Positions 46,717 through 59,198 are shown, counted from the stretch's first letter. The stretch is 64,000 nucleotides of DNA from Hydractinia symbiolongicarpus (GCF_029227915.1 NC_079875.1:22561001-22625000); one strand, 5' to 3'. The notes: generated by a model from the sequence alone, not told the origin. Made by a program: numbers and translations.

Positions 46717-46800
46717 TTAATTCACGGTAGTTGTGTACACCATTCTCACTTTTTTTAAGATCTTTTAAATAAAATTAAAAACATTGAAAACATATAAAAA
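46717..46800 (+). promoter_or_regulatory. Remaining proximal upstream region of NDUFA6
   Basis: Only 84 bp separate the Helitron array from the ATG. They are AT-rich, and no TATA box or initiator stands out. Any core promoter further upstream must lie in transposon sequence, or trans-splicing may supply the 5' end (inference). Confidence 0.4.
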
Positions 46801-49249
46801 ATGGCGCACATAGCAAGAGTAGCTAAATCTGCGCCTGTTAGAAAAATTGCCAAACCATTATTGTCTGTAACTAGCAATGAAGCAAGAAGACGAGTTTTGA
46901 ATTTATACAGAGCATGGTATAGAGAGGTAATTTTACTTTTTTCAGTCCCTAGACATGTGTGTTAGGTTTATCTTCAAAGCGAATAAGCATAGCTAGCTAT
47001 AGAGGTCCTGTTCCGTTTTCCTGGTTGTGACCAGCAGAGTATATCATTTATATATCCACTTTTTTTTCAAGTAAGTTTGGAAGAAATTTAAATTGATAGC
47101 TAAAATAAGCCCAGTTTAGGGAAATTGACACTTGATTATGTTCCTAGGAGGTGCCTAGTGGTGGTGGTTATAGCTCTCGTACTCTGTGTGGGTGACCAGG
47201 GTTCGATTCCCCTTGACGGCGATTCAACATGGGCGAGTTAATGTTACCATAGCCCCGGGTTAACCCAAGCCATGTGAGGGAAATTGGGAAGATGGCACAC
47301 TGTTTGGGCCGTTGAATGTTGCCGGGAGTTGTCTAGTAGAGTGCGGGCCCTAATTGGGTCTGCGTAGCTCAAAATGAGCATTATATACTCTAGGACTCTT
47401 TATCTAAGCCATGGCCCCTCCTGGAAATAATAGGCAGGTTATATCCCTCAATATTTGTGAGGCTTATCATGTAAAACATGCACATTTATCTATCTATCTA
47501 GTTACCTGGTGCGATAAAAAATAACTAGCATCGTCCTGTTCCTGAAATTTTGTAGCCTCAAAGTTATAAACACAATGATATTGGCTTCATTATTGTTATT
47601 AATACAGTGATGTCTGATAGTGCCTTAACGTCAGACGTATAGACCTCTTTTAATGTTTACATTTTCTGCAGTAAGCTCTTTAGGCTTTAACAATTGCATG
47701 GTAGGCAAAAAGATGCAGGCGCTAGGTAAAGAGAGGTCCTTTTTAGTCTGTTTCTTCGCACGAAGGTATCGTTACGACTTTATATGTATATATTTCAATC
47801 AGAAGTTATCTATCTACACTCGATAATAGTTTTCTTCAGCAAGCTTCAGCATCTTTCTGCCTGCCACGCAGTTGCTAGAGCCAGAAGGGGTTTACTGTGG
47901 AAAATGTAAACATTCAGAAAGGTCTATGTATCTGACGTTAAGGCACTGTCAGGCATCACTATATTAATAACATAATAGGTGTGTTGTGTTTAATGAATAA
48001 TTATAAGGATAAAAATAGATCATCATTCACAGATGTTCTCATTAATGTTGTAACATTGTTTGAGTTGTCTATTCTATTAATTACTTGTACCCACCCCTTG
48101 TATCATCTATTTATTTCATATATTACCGAAAACCTTCATGTAACAGACAATCAGAGAAATTAGTGCTCTAAAAAAATATAACAGGGTCATATATAGTGCA
48201 CTAAATGACATTTTTGGTACTTTTATTTAAGTCATGAGGCAAGAAACAAATTAAATCATATATACACCAAAATAATTAAGAATGTTTATCATACTGTTGA
48301 TCCAGGATTACACTAACCATGAAACTAATTGTTAGTTTTCTAGCAGTTATATTAAGACAAGTATCATCAATTAAAAGTTTGTGCTTGATTTTCTTGTTAT
48401 CTATAAATACCACCAATGTATTCTCAATGTCCTGTTTCTTGTAGGTACCACACAGTCTAGAGTCTCATGCACTGGATATCACTGTCAAACAAGGAAGACT
48501 GAAAGTTCGAGAAATGTTTCTAAGAAATAAAGACGTCAAAGACATCAGGATTATTGACATGCTGGTCATCAAGGTAACTTTTTAACTGTTGTGTTTTTCC
48601 TGCATTAACCATTGTTAAAAAACATGCACAGCTATATTTTATTTTCATAAAGATTTTTTGGGCCAACATCAAAACTTTTTTTGAGTTCAAAAAAGGGAAC
48701 TTTAACACGATAATTTTTTTTACATGTTACAGTATAAAGGATAAGAAATTTGCATACCAAGTTATTAAAATATTTACCTTCAAAAATAACCATCAGTTTT
48801 ATTTTTTTAATACCTTTCAAAGTTACACAAAATTGAAAATATTTAGCGGCGTGATTTCCTGATGATATCTTGACAAAGGCAAAGTTAATAATGATCTAAT
48901 AATTTTGAACAGCAGGTTGAAATGTAATGTCAGCATTTTTTGAAAGCAATCATAGATTTCAAATCTTTAAATCTTATTTACTCCAAGAACTAAAAAAGGT
49001 TTTTAACAAAATCCAAAAAACAATTTTTTATCCTCTCTAAACTTATAATTCATATTTCGTGCAATTTCCCCTTCTAAAACAACTCAGAAAAATTAATTTT
49101 TTATTGTAATATTGTTTTAGGGAACGATGGATTTGGAAGAGACCCACAAAATGTTCAAACAAAAGGCACATATAATGCAGCACTTCGATGAGCCACTCAA
49201 CCCACAAGAGAAAAGTTTTCTTTCTAAGTTTTACGATGGTTATGATTAA
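46801..49249 (+). CDS. NDUFA6: NADH dehydrogenase (complex I) subunit A6, LYR-motif protein, 127 aa, 3 exons
   Basis: Exons 46801-46926, 48445-48573 and 49121-49249 (TAA), all phase 0, with consensus GT/AG. The N-terminal LYR motif is visible as RVLNLYRAWYRE (about residues 31-42). VREMFLRNKDVKD and IIDMLVIKG follow, then a C-terminus with HIMQHFDEP and FLSKFYDGYD, all matching NDUFA6/B14. Length is close to the human 128-aa form. Known role: accessory subunit of mitochondrial complex I, binding acyl-carrier protein through the LYR helices. The basic N-terminus may act in mitochondrial import. The start is the first ATG of the frame. Intron 1 holds a SINE and a MITE; a Helitron array ends 84 bp upstream. 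Confidence 0.96.
47150..47480 (+). mobile_element. tRNA-derived SINE in NDUFA6 intron 1
   Basis: The head GGTGCCTAGTGGTGGTGG resembles an A box and GGTTCGATTCC is a perfect B box about 45 nt on. The body includes GGCACACTGTTTGGGCCG and CTCAAAATGAGCATTATA, and the end TCCTGGAAATAATAGGCAGG. It matches copies at 12893-13071 and 55540-55660 (both minus). A short TCTA repeat follows. Confidence 0.8.
47605..47961. mobile_element. MITE with TA target duplication, 357 bp, in NDUFA6 intron 1
   Basis: The ends CAGTGATGTCTGATAGTGCC and, mirrored, GGCACTGTCAGGCATCACTA form imperfect inverted repeats of about 70 bp, including TTAACGTCAGA and AATGTTTACATTTTC. TA flanks both sides. Likely Tc1/mariner-derived. 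Confidence 0.75.
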
Positions 49250-50021
49250 TTTTGAAAGAAACAGTATAGCAATGTGTATATAGCTTATAAAGAAAATAAT
49301 AATTTTTCTTGCTTTTTTTGCCTCAACGTCAAAATCTATTCCACAACCAATTCGCTGGTTCTTACCGGGGACCGAGATTGCCTTCCAATATTAAATTCAG
49401 CTAAAATTTAGGCTATTTAGGAAGCCTCATTTCAGTTCACTTTTATCGTGAAAAAGGGCTAAGAGCCTTTGGTTTCCAGTGTATTTAGGCATCCTTGTAA
49501 CAGGGATTGTTGACCGATGTCAAAGCCGCTACCCCTTACTTGACGATGACGGCCTCGATGTTAAAAAAGGAGCTGAGGACGAGGTTTCCTATTTAGGCTT
49601 GTTTGCAAGAAATTTTTGCTTTAAAATGATGCTTTGTTTTTATTTTTCTGACAAAAAAAGGTCGCAGCGAAATAAAGCATTACGTCACTAAATTTTTTGA
49701 TACGTAGAATTTATTTATCGCAATTTTTCTACCCAACCTTTTAATCAAAAAGTGTCAACTATAAAATAATTCGAATGACAAACTCCACAAAAACTGGGTT
49801 TTTTGCGTTCACAAAGTAACAACGGACAAAATGACTTTTAAAACGCATTTTTTTTTTTTTATCGTCGTAGTCGAAAACAATGCAACGAAAAATACCAGAA
49901 ATACGAGAATACGAGAGTCTTTATTCTTTTTTTTAAATAAAATTAACAAATTGATATTTCTTCCCATAATGAGTTTTACGCTTCGTTTTGTTAATTCTGT
50001 TTCATTATAAGTGTTTTTTAT
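49250..50021. other. Downstream flank of NDUFA6
   Basis: Probable 3' UTR followed by repeat-like sequence, including a copy of the dispersed motif CCGGGGACCGAGATTG at about 49362. No supported gene; the 70-codon frame at 49479-49691 has no recognisable domain. Confidence 0.35.
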
Positions 50022-50366
50022 TGCGCCCCACCGAAGGGGCGCACATTTAGTGGACCGCGGGTATATAGTGTTTGTGTTGTGTATGGCAAAAAAATTTTCC
50101 ACTCTTTACTTCGCGGGGGACTTCTGCTCGGTCATCCAACCCGGATCTGATATAACACAACCAGTGTGTTTGGTACCACCAAGACAAAAAAAACACCCAT
50201 CGAGCAAAACTTTTTTTGTCTTGGTGTCCTTGTTGTCTCTAAAGATTTGAATGCGATAAAAAATGTTAATCGAGATTCTTTTGTTATGTTAATATGAAGC
50301 TTTGTAATATGGAGCTTTGTTTGTCTCGTTTAATGTGCTTAAATGTCGCTGCAGCCCACGTGAATT

Positions 50367-51150
50367 TGTTCTGCCCGGATAATGAACATTGGCCTGATTA
50401 AGTACGGCAGCTTGCACCGATTAAGAACAGGGCAGAAAATACATAATCAGGGCAACATAATCAGGACAGGCCGGCTTATTACTCAAAAAATATTATTTGG
50501 CACTTATAAAAGAAGGGACATATAATCAGGGCAGGCCAGTTTATATACGACAGTGTAATATTATTTCTCATTTTTTATAGAACGAACATAATCGGGGAAG
50601 GCCGGCTTATGTATGACAGTCAAATATTATTCCAGACTTATAGAACAAATATAATCGGGGCCGACCGCTTTTATATCATTCGTCATCACTTCTGACAAGC
50701 GAATAGCCCTGGTGGCAAAGTTGTTGTTGCTCTCAAATGAAACGAAATTTCGCGGCAAATACTAAATTTTGGGATTCGCAAGTTTAATAACTTTTCACCA
50801 AACTTAATTCCCTCAAAAAGAATAATTTAGGTTCCGTGAAATTTTGTTACTTCAAAGTATATTATGCTGAAATGTATTTACTACAAGATTAGTTTTAAAC
50901 TAAGAATTACGTCGAGACTTTTTCTTCCGCCATCTCTAGTTTTTAGGGGTGTTCTATCTTCCAGAGAATGTTTAATTCACAAAAGTTCGAAGAAAATGCC
51001 AATCACAGCCTGCCTGGCCAGCCATTATATCAGCGTTCATAATCCGGTCACCACTACATAACCAGTGCAAAAAAAACATAATCGGATCATGTGTACATAA
51101 TCCGGCTGTCCCGGTTGTAAACAGGCCGTTTTCGCAATCTGGGCAGAACA
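50367..51150. mobile_element. 784-bp TIR element with AATT target duplication
   Basis: Ends TGTTCTGCCCGGAT and, mirrored, TGTTCTGCCCAGAT. The flanking sequence is AATT on both sides, and copy B shows the single-copy empty target (GTGAATTTATC). It contains repeated ATAATC(A/G)GGGCAGGCC motifs. TGT...ACA ends plus a 4-bp duplication fit Ginger-type elements, a tentative assignment. No transposase. Confidence 0.75.
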
Positions 51151-53195
51151 AATTTAGCTTCAAGAAAAGATTTGTTTTTGTGTGAGATACGTTGTTTCCA
51201 AACCTGTTAACAATAAGTAAGTAGAAGGATTATACTTATGTCTTATATGAAATTAAACTCAGAACGGATCCTGGCGTTGATCCAAACGCCGCATTTTATG
51301 AATGCATCACAATTTAAAGTCAATCAAGAACAGAACATTCCGTGTATGGCCATGACTAAAACTGCTTGCATTTTGTTGGTCTTCCCTTCCCGATGGTCTG
51401 GCTTGTCGTAATAGCTTTAATGATGTAGCTAGGGAGCTAAATACTTATTTTTAAATTCTTGCATTTTATAAGTTAATAGTCGTAAAACTACTCTCACTTG
51501 TACTACAGCTATCAAGCTAGAACTGCACAAAATAGTGCTTTCATTAGAGTCCCTTTTTTCAGAAGCAACAAAAAACTTTTATCCTGCCCTGTGTAATTTT
51601 ATCAACGAGGGTGCTGATAAGCCACATACACCGTAAAAAGTATAGGCGTTTTTGGTGAGTAAAATAACTTCTAAAGGAACCTTTGTGAGGCTGCTATCAT
51701 GTATTCTTGCGGTCAGAATGTTCTCCTTCGTTGCTATCCGATGGAGAACAAAGTGGACTTTTCACGGTCAAACCTTCAAAGTAGCAACCTTACTTAAACA
51801 GAATTTACATGTAAAACGTCGTTAAAATGTCGCAAAATGGCAAAAATTAAGCAGTATCTAAAACATATTAAAGATTTGACTAAAAAAAAAAGAATTCCTT
51901 GAAAAATCCAGTATTGTATTTATGAAGATTTCACCACAAAAACATTAATTACGGCATTTGTACCCCATTTCATAATGGCTGCCCGTGATTGGTTGACACG
52001 AATCAGACCGCAAGAATATATATAAAAAGATATTTGTTGAATCATGAAAAAATATTGTTGTTCATTGCACGGAACAGTCAAGTTGAACTAATAAATTAAC
52101 CAATAACATAACATAGTTAGCCCTTGCAGTACAACTAGACGCTACCCACAGTATGTTACAGGTTTCTTTGTTTTCTTCCCTTTTTTATGTTTTTTCTTGA
52201 AATTATAAATGATGTTGTTGATTTATCAAATCTGACAAATTTATTAATTGAGTGTCTACCCTTTTTTGTATCAACTTGTTCAATTCAATTCGAAAACAAT
52301 GACCAATCAATTTCCTCGATAATAAACAAACAAATTTGTAAAATTCAATAAATTGATTTCAACAAAATAAGTCCTGTATTGTCCACAGGTTTGAAAATCT
52401 TGTATCGCCTGCTCAATATTATACTTGTTTAACAATGATATCAAAGCCAGCTTGACTAAATTTATATATATATTTTTATTTATATAGTATACCTTTTGTG
52501 TATCACATGGCATTGATTTGTATCTTTTTAATAAATTCTAACTTTAAATCAGATAAGTAGACAATAATTAAACAACCTAGTATTAATTCAGTTCTGGTAA
52601 AATTGTATTCTTCTTTCTCAATTTTAAATATACTTTCTTTTTCAGATCATTTGTTATGAAACCATGCACCATCAGCAGTTTCGAAAAATCTTCAACGAGA
52701 GAAATTTTTAAGGATTTTATTGGTAACTTAACAGAGTAATAATTCATTGAAATTGAAATTGTTCAGAAGTTATTATATATATTCGAATCGTGAAGTTCAT
52801 ACATAGCAATCCTGCATCCTGGAATTTTCGAGATCAGTTATAAAAAAATCCAGTTAAAGTTTTAACTATTGTTTTAGAATATATACTATATATATGTAAA
52901 AAAAAAATTATTTTTTATTTATCAAGTTGTATTTTACGCAATAATAATTGAGAATTAGGATACTTATGATGTGTTTATATACCCCATTGTTCTCCGTTTT
53001 AAAGTCTACTTCAAATTTCAGAATCTTTTAGGCTAAGGACGGAAATCTTCAAGTCGCAGGGCTTCTTATTTAAAAATTTTCCCCTGGGCAATAAGCTTAT
53101 TCACAAGCCTCTATGCAATTCCGTACTGCATTTCTGTCATATTTGGCGGAAAATGTTTCAGCAGAATAGCTTTCAGACACAATTTGTTATTACAG

Positions 53196-53403
53196 CACAA
53201 GAATTTTTGGAGATTTGATAAGTCAAAAATGTATGCGTAAGTCTTTTGAACGAATTTTAACCAAAAATCAAAAGCAATGATTAAGTGAAATTACACAACA
53301 AGAAGGCTAGAGGCGTTTTTAAGTGTACATATATTTAATCAAGATCTAACTTTATAGATAGAGCCTTAGCCAAATGTGAAAATAACGAAAATAATAAGTT
53401 CTA
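53196..53403. mobile_element. About 208-bp insertion in copy C absent from copy B
   Basis: Copy B reads straight from TTGTTATTACA to ACACTGCAGTTT near 21370, while copy C has about 208 extra bases at this point. No clear terminal repeats or Pol III boxes. The class is unknown, and loss from copy B is also possible. Confidence 0.5.
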
Positions 53404-53749
53404 ACACTGCAGTTTTTATAGATTTCAAACGTCCACCATTTTCCATTTTAATTTTAAATCCCGTTCTAAATTTGAATGTTTGAAATCGTTATTAGTAATT
53501 CGGGGCGCATTAGTGGTAACTATGGCTAGTTTAAGTATATCTTATATTGAAATACTCAATAAACGATGGTTTGTTTTCAATAAAGTCAGTATTAGTTGTA
53601 CAACTGTTGTGAAGATAGATAGAAATAATTCTATCTCGGCAACCTCGACCTCAGGTCGATTTTCAGTTTTAATTTACTGAATAGGAAAAATGGTCCAGCA
53701 TCGTCCCAACAATAGAACTATTTTTTGACGAAATATCAGCTTGATATTA

Positions 53750-54385
53750 CCCTATTCCATTAAATTAACGAGTCATGAAATTAACGCGTTTTTTTTAAAT
53801 TCGTGTTAATTTAATGACCTTTAATTAAATGCAGTGTTAATTTAAAGACTTGATTTCATGACTCGTTAATAAAAATACTGTTAATTTGGTGACTTTTTTA
53901 TAATATATAAAAGCCTAAAAAACTTAAAATTTTTTTTTACAAATTTTCTACTATTTCCTTCTCATCGGACGATAGCTCAACGATGTTCTCCTTTCAGCGA
54001 TCTGTTTTTAAATAGCTTTTGTATAATCTTCATCCTCTATCCAAGTGGAAAATTAACTGAAAGCACTCTTCTTTTTTTTTAATTTTTTTAATTTTAACAT
54101 TGTCTTTCCAAACAACGAAAACTTTTATTTCGATTTCCAAACCGCCTTGTAATAGGAGGAGACCGCTTTATTACCGTGAATTCGACTGTTGTCGTAAATC
54201 TTTGCTTCGTGTGATATCGCATATCCTCAAATTCGCGTTAAATAAATGCATTTTTGAAAACAACCTTGCTCAACAGCGTTAATTTAATGCCTTTTTTAAA
54301 ATAATTTCATTGAACCGCGTTAATTTCTTATGACCGTTAATTTAATTCGCGTTAATTTCTTGACTCGTTAATTTTATGGAAAAGG
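53750..54385. mobile_element. MITE with GTTAATTT subterminal repeats, 636 bp
   Basis: The left end CCCTATTCCATTAAATTAAC and the mirrored right end CCTTTTCCATAAAATTAAC are inverted repeats of about 40 bp, flanked by TA. GTTAATTTAATG-like motifs recur at least eight times, in both orientations near the ends. No ORF. Confidence 0.75.
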
Positions 54386-55539
54386 TATTCCTTTAATTCA
54401 AATTTTGATATGCATGTTTTTAACGGCAGCTTTGTCCCCAAGGTCCTTTTTCAGAAAATCTCAGACAGCGATTTTTATTGAGATATATTAAACGACAAAG
54501 ATTGTTTGATTGGGGAGCAACGAAAAAGGCTGGTTATTCGATGAGCTGGTGTGTAGCAATGCGTCACAGGCGCCCTTTCTTGGAAGGGCAGAAATTTGGG
54601 GCGTAAATAGAAAACAAGCAAATCAAAATTCATAGGGAAGTGAGCGATTTTCTCACCTTTTTGTTTTGGCTTAGCTAATGTTTATTGCATTGATAATTAC
54701 TAACTAAATAACCATTGTGTATGTTCTCCTGAAATTATCATGGCGATGCAACAATATCATGGGGAATGGAATCTGAGTTGCCGTGTGTGTAAAGTGATAA
54801 ATTGTTGTTCTTTGAAGTTCATGAAGGTCATGCTAGCTATAGCTATAAATAATTAAAATATTTTCCATTCTATTCCTTACATGCATTATAAATATTTAAA
54901 ATTAACATCACGTTTGCATAGCTTAAGGTAGCTTTAAAGCGTAAACTACATGAATAGCAAATATAATGTCCGCTAACTACAATTTTTCCATTTTGTTATA
55001 GCTAAACATTGTAATTGTTATTCATCCGTCTTGTTTTTTTAAGATCCTTCACTATTGTAGGATTAGGATAGCATAAATTTTAGTTGGTGATGATTTTCTC
55101 TGAAAATTAATTATATGTACTATGATTTGCTGGTAAAAGATACACGACTGATTGTTTATACTGGTTGTAGGAAAATCTGGTTTATTTAAAAAAATAGGGT
55201 ACCTCAATTGGTGTAGTGTTTTGTGGTGGTAGTTTTATTCTAAAGATTAAATAATGATGTGATCTCCTTCGCGGCTAACAAGTTTTGCAGATTTGAACCA
55301 TCCCATAAGATTTGCACTAAACCATTTCTATTAGCGATATAATTTTTAAATAGGAACTTTCACGAATGACTTTTTAAAAAAGCCTGTCATATGAAAAACA
55401 TGCCAAAAATTGATTACAAAAGTTTAAACGAAAGCGACAACATTAAATAAAATCAACTATAGATATATGGCTACTTTTGAAATTGCAAGAAAATAAGAAA
55501 CTGACAAATTTGTATTGTTTCCAGAAGGCTTGTGGGGAG
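54386..55539. other. AT-rich non-coding stretch
   Basis: No supported gene, RNA or element boundary. Confidence 0.4.
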
Positions 55540-55660
55540 TCCAGTGTATTTAATGCTTATTTTGAGCTATGCATACAATTCCCTGTAACATCCATCGGCC
55601 CACAACAGTGTGCCATCTCCCCAATTCCCCTTACATGGCTATGATAACATTCACTTGCAC
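55540..55660 (-). mobile_element. SINE fragment (body only)
   Basis: The minus strand matches the body of the SINE at 47150-47480 (AATTGGGGAGATGGCACACT and AGCTCAAAATAAGCATTAAA). The tRNA-like head is missing. Confidence 0.65.
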
Positions 55661-56073
55661 ATATTTTTTTAAAATCTTTTTTTCGTTCTTAAATTATTCA
55701 AGATCTTAAATATTCAAAATCCGGGATCTTATGATGTCATAAGTAAGATTTAAAAAATGCTGATATCACATTTCTACATATAATTAAAGATAGGCCATTC
55801 TTAAACTACAAACTTTGCACATGCTAAGATATCATCAAGAGCATAAGTCCACACTGCTTAAAAGTTTTGATATTAAGTAAATTTGCAAGATATCTCAAGT
55901 AATAATTTAAGGTTACTGTAAAGGAAAAAACTCACTTGATGAGTAGTCTCAGAAAAACCCTTATAATTTATCAATACTTTTATATATATTTTTTTAAATT
56001 TTTTTTGTTTCCTAATGTTTGATGGAAGACTTTTTTGATGGTGTTATTTTCGTGAGATGTTAATTTTCCAAAA
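55661..56073. other. AT-rich non-coding stretch
   Basis: Nothing recognisable. Confidence 0.4.
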
Positions 56074-58508
56074 ATTACTTCCTGGTTAGAAAGTCAGACA
56101 AGAAAGTGGTGAAGGACGTGAAAGTTATATCAGGGGAAGAGTGTGTTTCCTAGCATAGGTTGCTGGTTTGTGATATTATCTTTAAGAGTGTTAAAGAAGC
56201 CAAGGGAAAGTACAGGCCCTGTCGAAAAGTCTGGAAGCTGAAGGAAGAGATTGTAGCAAGACAATTTAGTGCAAAAGTTCAGCAGTTAGCCCACAATGGT
56301 CAATGTGATAGTGACAATGTTAAAAGTACTTGGACTACTTTGAAGAATTGTCTTCTAGAAGCTTCTGATGATACCTGTGGGTGGACGAAAGGACCAGCTA
56401 GACATAGACAGACCTGGTGGTGGAATAATGAGGTTGACCAGTGTATAAAGGAAAAGAGGAAACTTTGGAAAGAGTGGAAGTTAGGTGGTAGTAAAAATAT
56501 TTACTTAAAAGCTAAGTGTCGTGCTCGCACAGCAGTGTATAAGGCCAAATCAGAAGCAGAGAGAAACAGATTTGCAGATGTGTTAAGAAGGGAAGACCAG
56601 CACAATGAGGTATTCAAGATAGCAAAGCAAATGAAGAAATCTAATCAAGATGTTGTAGGTGAGAAGTGTATACGTAATGATGAAGGTGTTTTGACTAACA
56701 CAGAGGAGGAGAAAAGGGTAGAATTAGGGAAGAATTATTATCAGAGGTTGCTTAACACTGAGTTTGATTGGGATAAGGATAATTTGTCTGATGATGATGT
56801 TGTAGAAAGGCCAGCTATGCAGATCGAGACAAAATGGGTAGTGGAGGCTATTAGGAAATTGAAGATTGGCAAGGCTGCAGGAGTATCAGGTATTGTTGCA
56901 GAGATGGTAAAAGCATCTGGATATATTGGATTTAAGCTTATTACAAGTCTTGCTAATCAGATTATAAAGGATGGTGCTATTCTAAGTGAGTGGTAGTCAA
57001 GTGTAATAGTGAATTGTTTCAAGGGCAAGGGTGATTCATTAGAAAGAGATAACTATAGAGATTTGAAGTTGGTTGATCAAGTAATGAATGTTATCGAAAG
57101 AGTGATTGATAAGTTACTTAGAGAAAGAATTGATATAGATAAGATGCAATTTGGTTTTGTTCCAGGGCGTGGCACTACAGATGCAATATTTTTTACTCAG
57201 ACAGCTTCAGGAAAAGTATTTAGGAAAGAGAAAGAATATCTATTTTGCCTTTGTAGATTTAGAGAAAGCTTTTGATAGAGTGCCACGTAAAGTTATTTGG
57301 TGGGCTATGAGAAAGTTAGGTGTGGATGAGTGGCTAGTTACGATGGTACAGTCTATGTACAGCAATGCTAGAAGTCGTGTCTGGATTAACGATTCACTTT
57401 GTGATAAATTTAGTGTAAATGTTGGTGTACATCAGGGTTCTGTACTTAATCCTTTGTTGTTTGTTCTAGTCTTAAAAGCGCTGTTGATGGAGTTCAGAAC
57501 AGGTTGTCCATGGGACTTATTGTATGCAGATGATTTGGTTCTCATAGTAGAGTCGATGGAAGATTTAGTTGAAAAGTTTGAGAAATGAAAGAAAGGACTA
57601 GAAGAGAAAGGGCTAAGGGTGAACACAGTAAAGTCTAGAGTCATGATTAGTAGCATTGCAGCCAAGTGTGACCTTGTAGTTGGAAAGTGGCCTTGTGGAG
57701 TTTCCAGGAAAGGGGTTGGTAGTAACTCAATTTTTTGTCAGACTTGCAAGCATTGGGTACATAAGAATGCAGTAGTATTGGTGGAAGGTTAAGAGCTGAC
57801 ATTCAGTTTGTATGCAAGCGTTGCAAAGCTGAGATTATAGAGAATGAAGTATTTCCAGCTTCAATGATGTACAACAGTGGCTCATTAGACATAGTTGAGA
57901 ACTTCTGTTACTTAGGTGATATGTTGGGCAGTGAACGGGGTGTTGGAAGAAGTTGGAATTGGAAAAAGTTCAAAAAGTTACTTCCTTTGTTGACTAGCTG
58001 AGTCTTGTCAATTGAGGTAAAAGGTAGGTTGTATAAGGCCTGTGTAAGAAGTGTTATGTTGTACGGTAGACATGGGCAGTGAAGCAGGACCGTTTAGAAA
58101 GGAATGATATGAGAATGGTTAGGTGGATGTGTAACGCCAGTCTGAGAGACAAAAAGAGTTCAGACAAGCTAAGAAGCAGGCTAAGTATCCGTAGAATTAA
58201 AGATGTTATCCAGATAAGAAGATTGAATTGGCTGGGGCACTTGGAAAGAATGGAGGAGGATAATTGGGTAAGAAAGTGTAGAGACTTGATAGTTCCTGGG
58301 GCAAAGCCCAGAGGCAGACCGAGAAATACTTGGCAGGAGGCTATAAGGACAGACTTGATACAGAGGAAGTTGAGTTTTGATCTAACACAGTCTAGATCAG
58401 ATTGGAAGAGGGTCATTAATATACCCCGTCTAACCCATGCTAGCATGGAAAGTGGACGTTAGGCCGAGAATGATGAAGATGATGATGATGATGATAATGA
58501 TGATAACA
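56074..58508 (+). pseudogene. LINE copy 2: end of endonuclease, reverse transcriptase, zinc finger, C-terminal domain
   Basis: 5'-truncated non-LTR retrotransposon. In frame from DYFLVRKSDKK it meets a stop (TAG, about 56152), then reads the linker and RT start (56160-56996, KLKIGKAAGVSGIVAEM). After a stop at 56994 come FVPGRGTTDAIFF, then a frameshift near 57190 to FAFVDLEKAFDRVP, VHQGSVLNPLLF and LLYADDLVL (catalytic Asp pair). After a TGA at about 57586 a zinc-binding stretch (WPCGVSRKGVGSNS, CQTCKHWVHK) follows. The C-terminal conserved part is at 58079-58462 (RRLNWLGHLERMEEDNWVRK). It ends in (GAT)n. At least five lesions, so inactive. RT motifs place it among APE-type LINEs; the exact clade is not certain. 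Confidence 0.88.
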
Positions 58509-58514
58509 GGTAGA

Positions 58515-59150
58515 ACCCAACGTTGAAATTTCAGGCACCTCCTCTAATAAATGCTTAATCAAACACGGTGTTCCACAAGGGTCTGTCCTTGGTCCCCTGT
58601 TATTTTTAATTTTTATAAACGATCTACACTCTTCAATTTTCCACTCCTTGAAGAAACTCAATGCTCGTACAAACCAGGATTTAAATTTGCTGTGCAACTG
58701 GCTGAAAGCTAATAAAATTTCTCTTAATGCTAGTAAAACTGAGCTCATTATATTTAAATCCCCCAAGAAAACCATTAGTAAACACCTCAATTTTTAAATA
58801 AGTGGACAGAAAATTCTTCCAAGTGGTTATACAAAATATTTAGGTGTCATCCTAGATGAGCATTTACAGTGTGAGAAACATATGAATACACTCACTTCAA
58901 AGTTTGGTTGTGCCATCGGTATATTAGCTAACCTCCAGTTTTCATTCCTATGGCACCACATCTGCCCTCACAAATGTTTCTATTCCATATTCCAAAACCA
59001 TTAATTATGGCTCAAACTCAATTACACATAAATGCACTTATTGGAACAATCTGTAATTGAAAACCAATAAAAACTTTCGGTCCATGTCTAAAGCCCAATT
59101 AAAATCTCTTCTCTTTGAACATAGTAACTATGTATAATTCTGCTTTTTTC
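58515..59150 (+). pseudogene. Second LINE reverse-transcriptase remnant, unlike the first
   Basis: Reads KHGVPQGSVLGPLLFLIFIN, LCNWLKANKISLNASKTELI and YTKYLGVILDEHLQCEKHM, then a degraded C-terminal part ending NFRSMSKAQLKSLLFEH. The catalytic YADD segment is deleted between about 58640 and 58665. The motif style suggests a CR1/jockey-like LINE. It follows directly on the (GAT)n tail of LINE copy 2. Confidence 0.75.
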
Positions 59151-59198
59151 TGCATACAACTTTGAAAAACCACTCTATTACTATCAATACCATGACTC

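Larger units (their letters stand above)
50022..53529 (+). mobile_element. Helitron-like element, copy C (DIRS-free)
   Basis: Collinear with copy B from one 54-bp unit (50022-50075) to GGCTAG at 53529. It lacks the DIRS and palindromic insertions, and its sequence around 50288-50310 shows the unoccupied site. It has two insertions of its own (50367-51150 and about 53196-53403). The long 19267-21240 / 51155-53060 block is about 95% or more identical by eye; the first 250 bp are less so. The TCTCTTTAAT 5' end of copy B is missing. Confidence 0.65.

Noticed and set aside
47153-47225. Possible tRNA gene
   Set aside because: A and B boxes are present, but no proper acceptor stem or anticodon arm forms, and the same head occurs with a shared body in other copies, so it is a SINE.
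57432-57665. Minus-strand 77-codon frame
   Set aside because: Antisense to the LINE reverse transcriptase.
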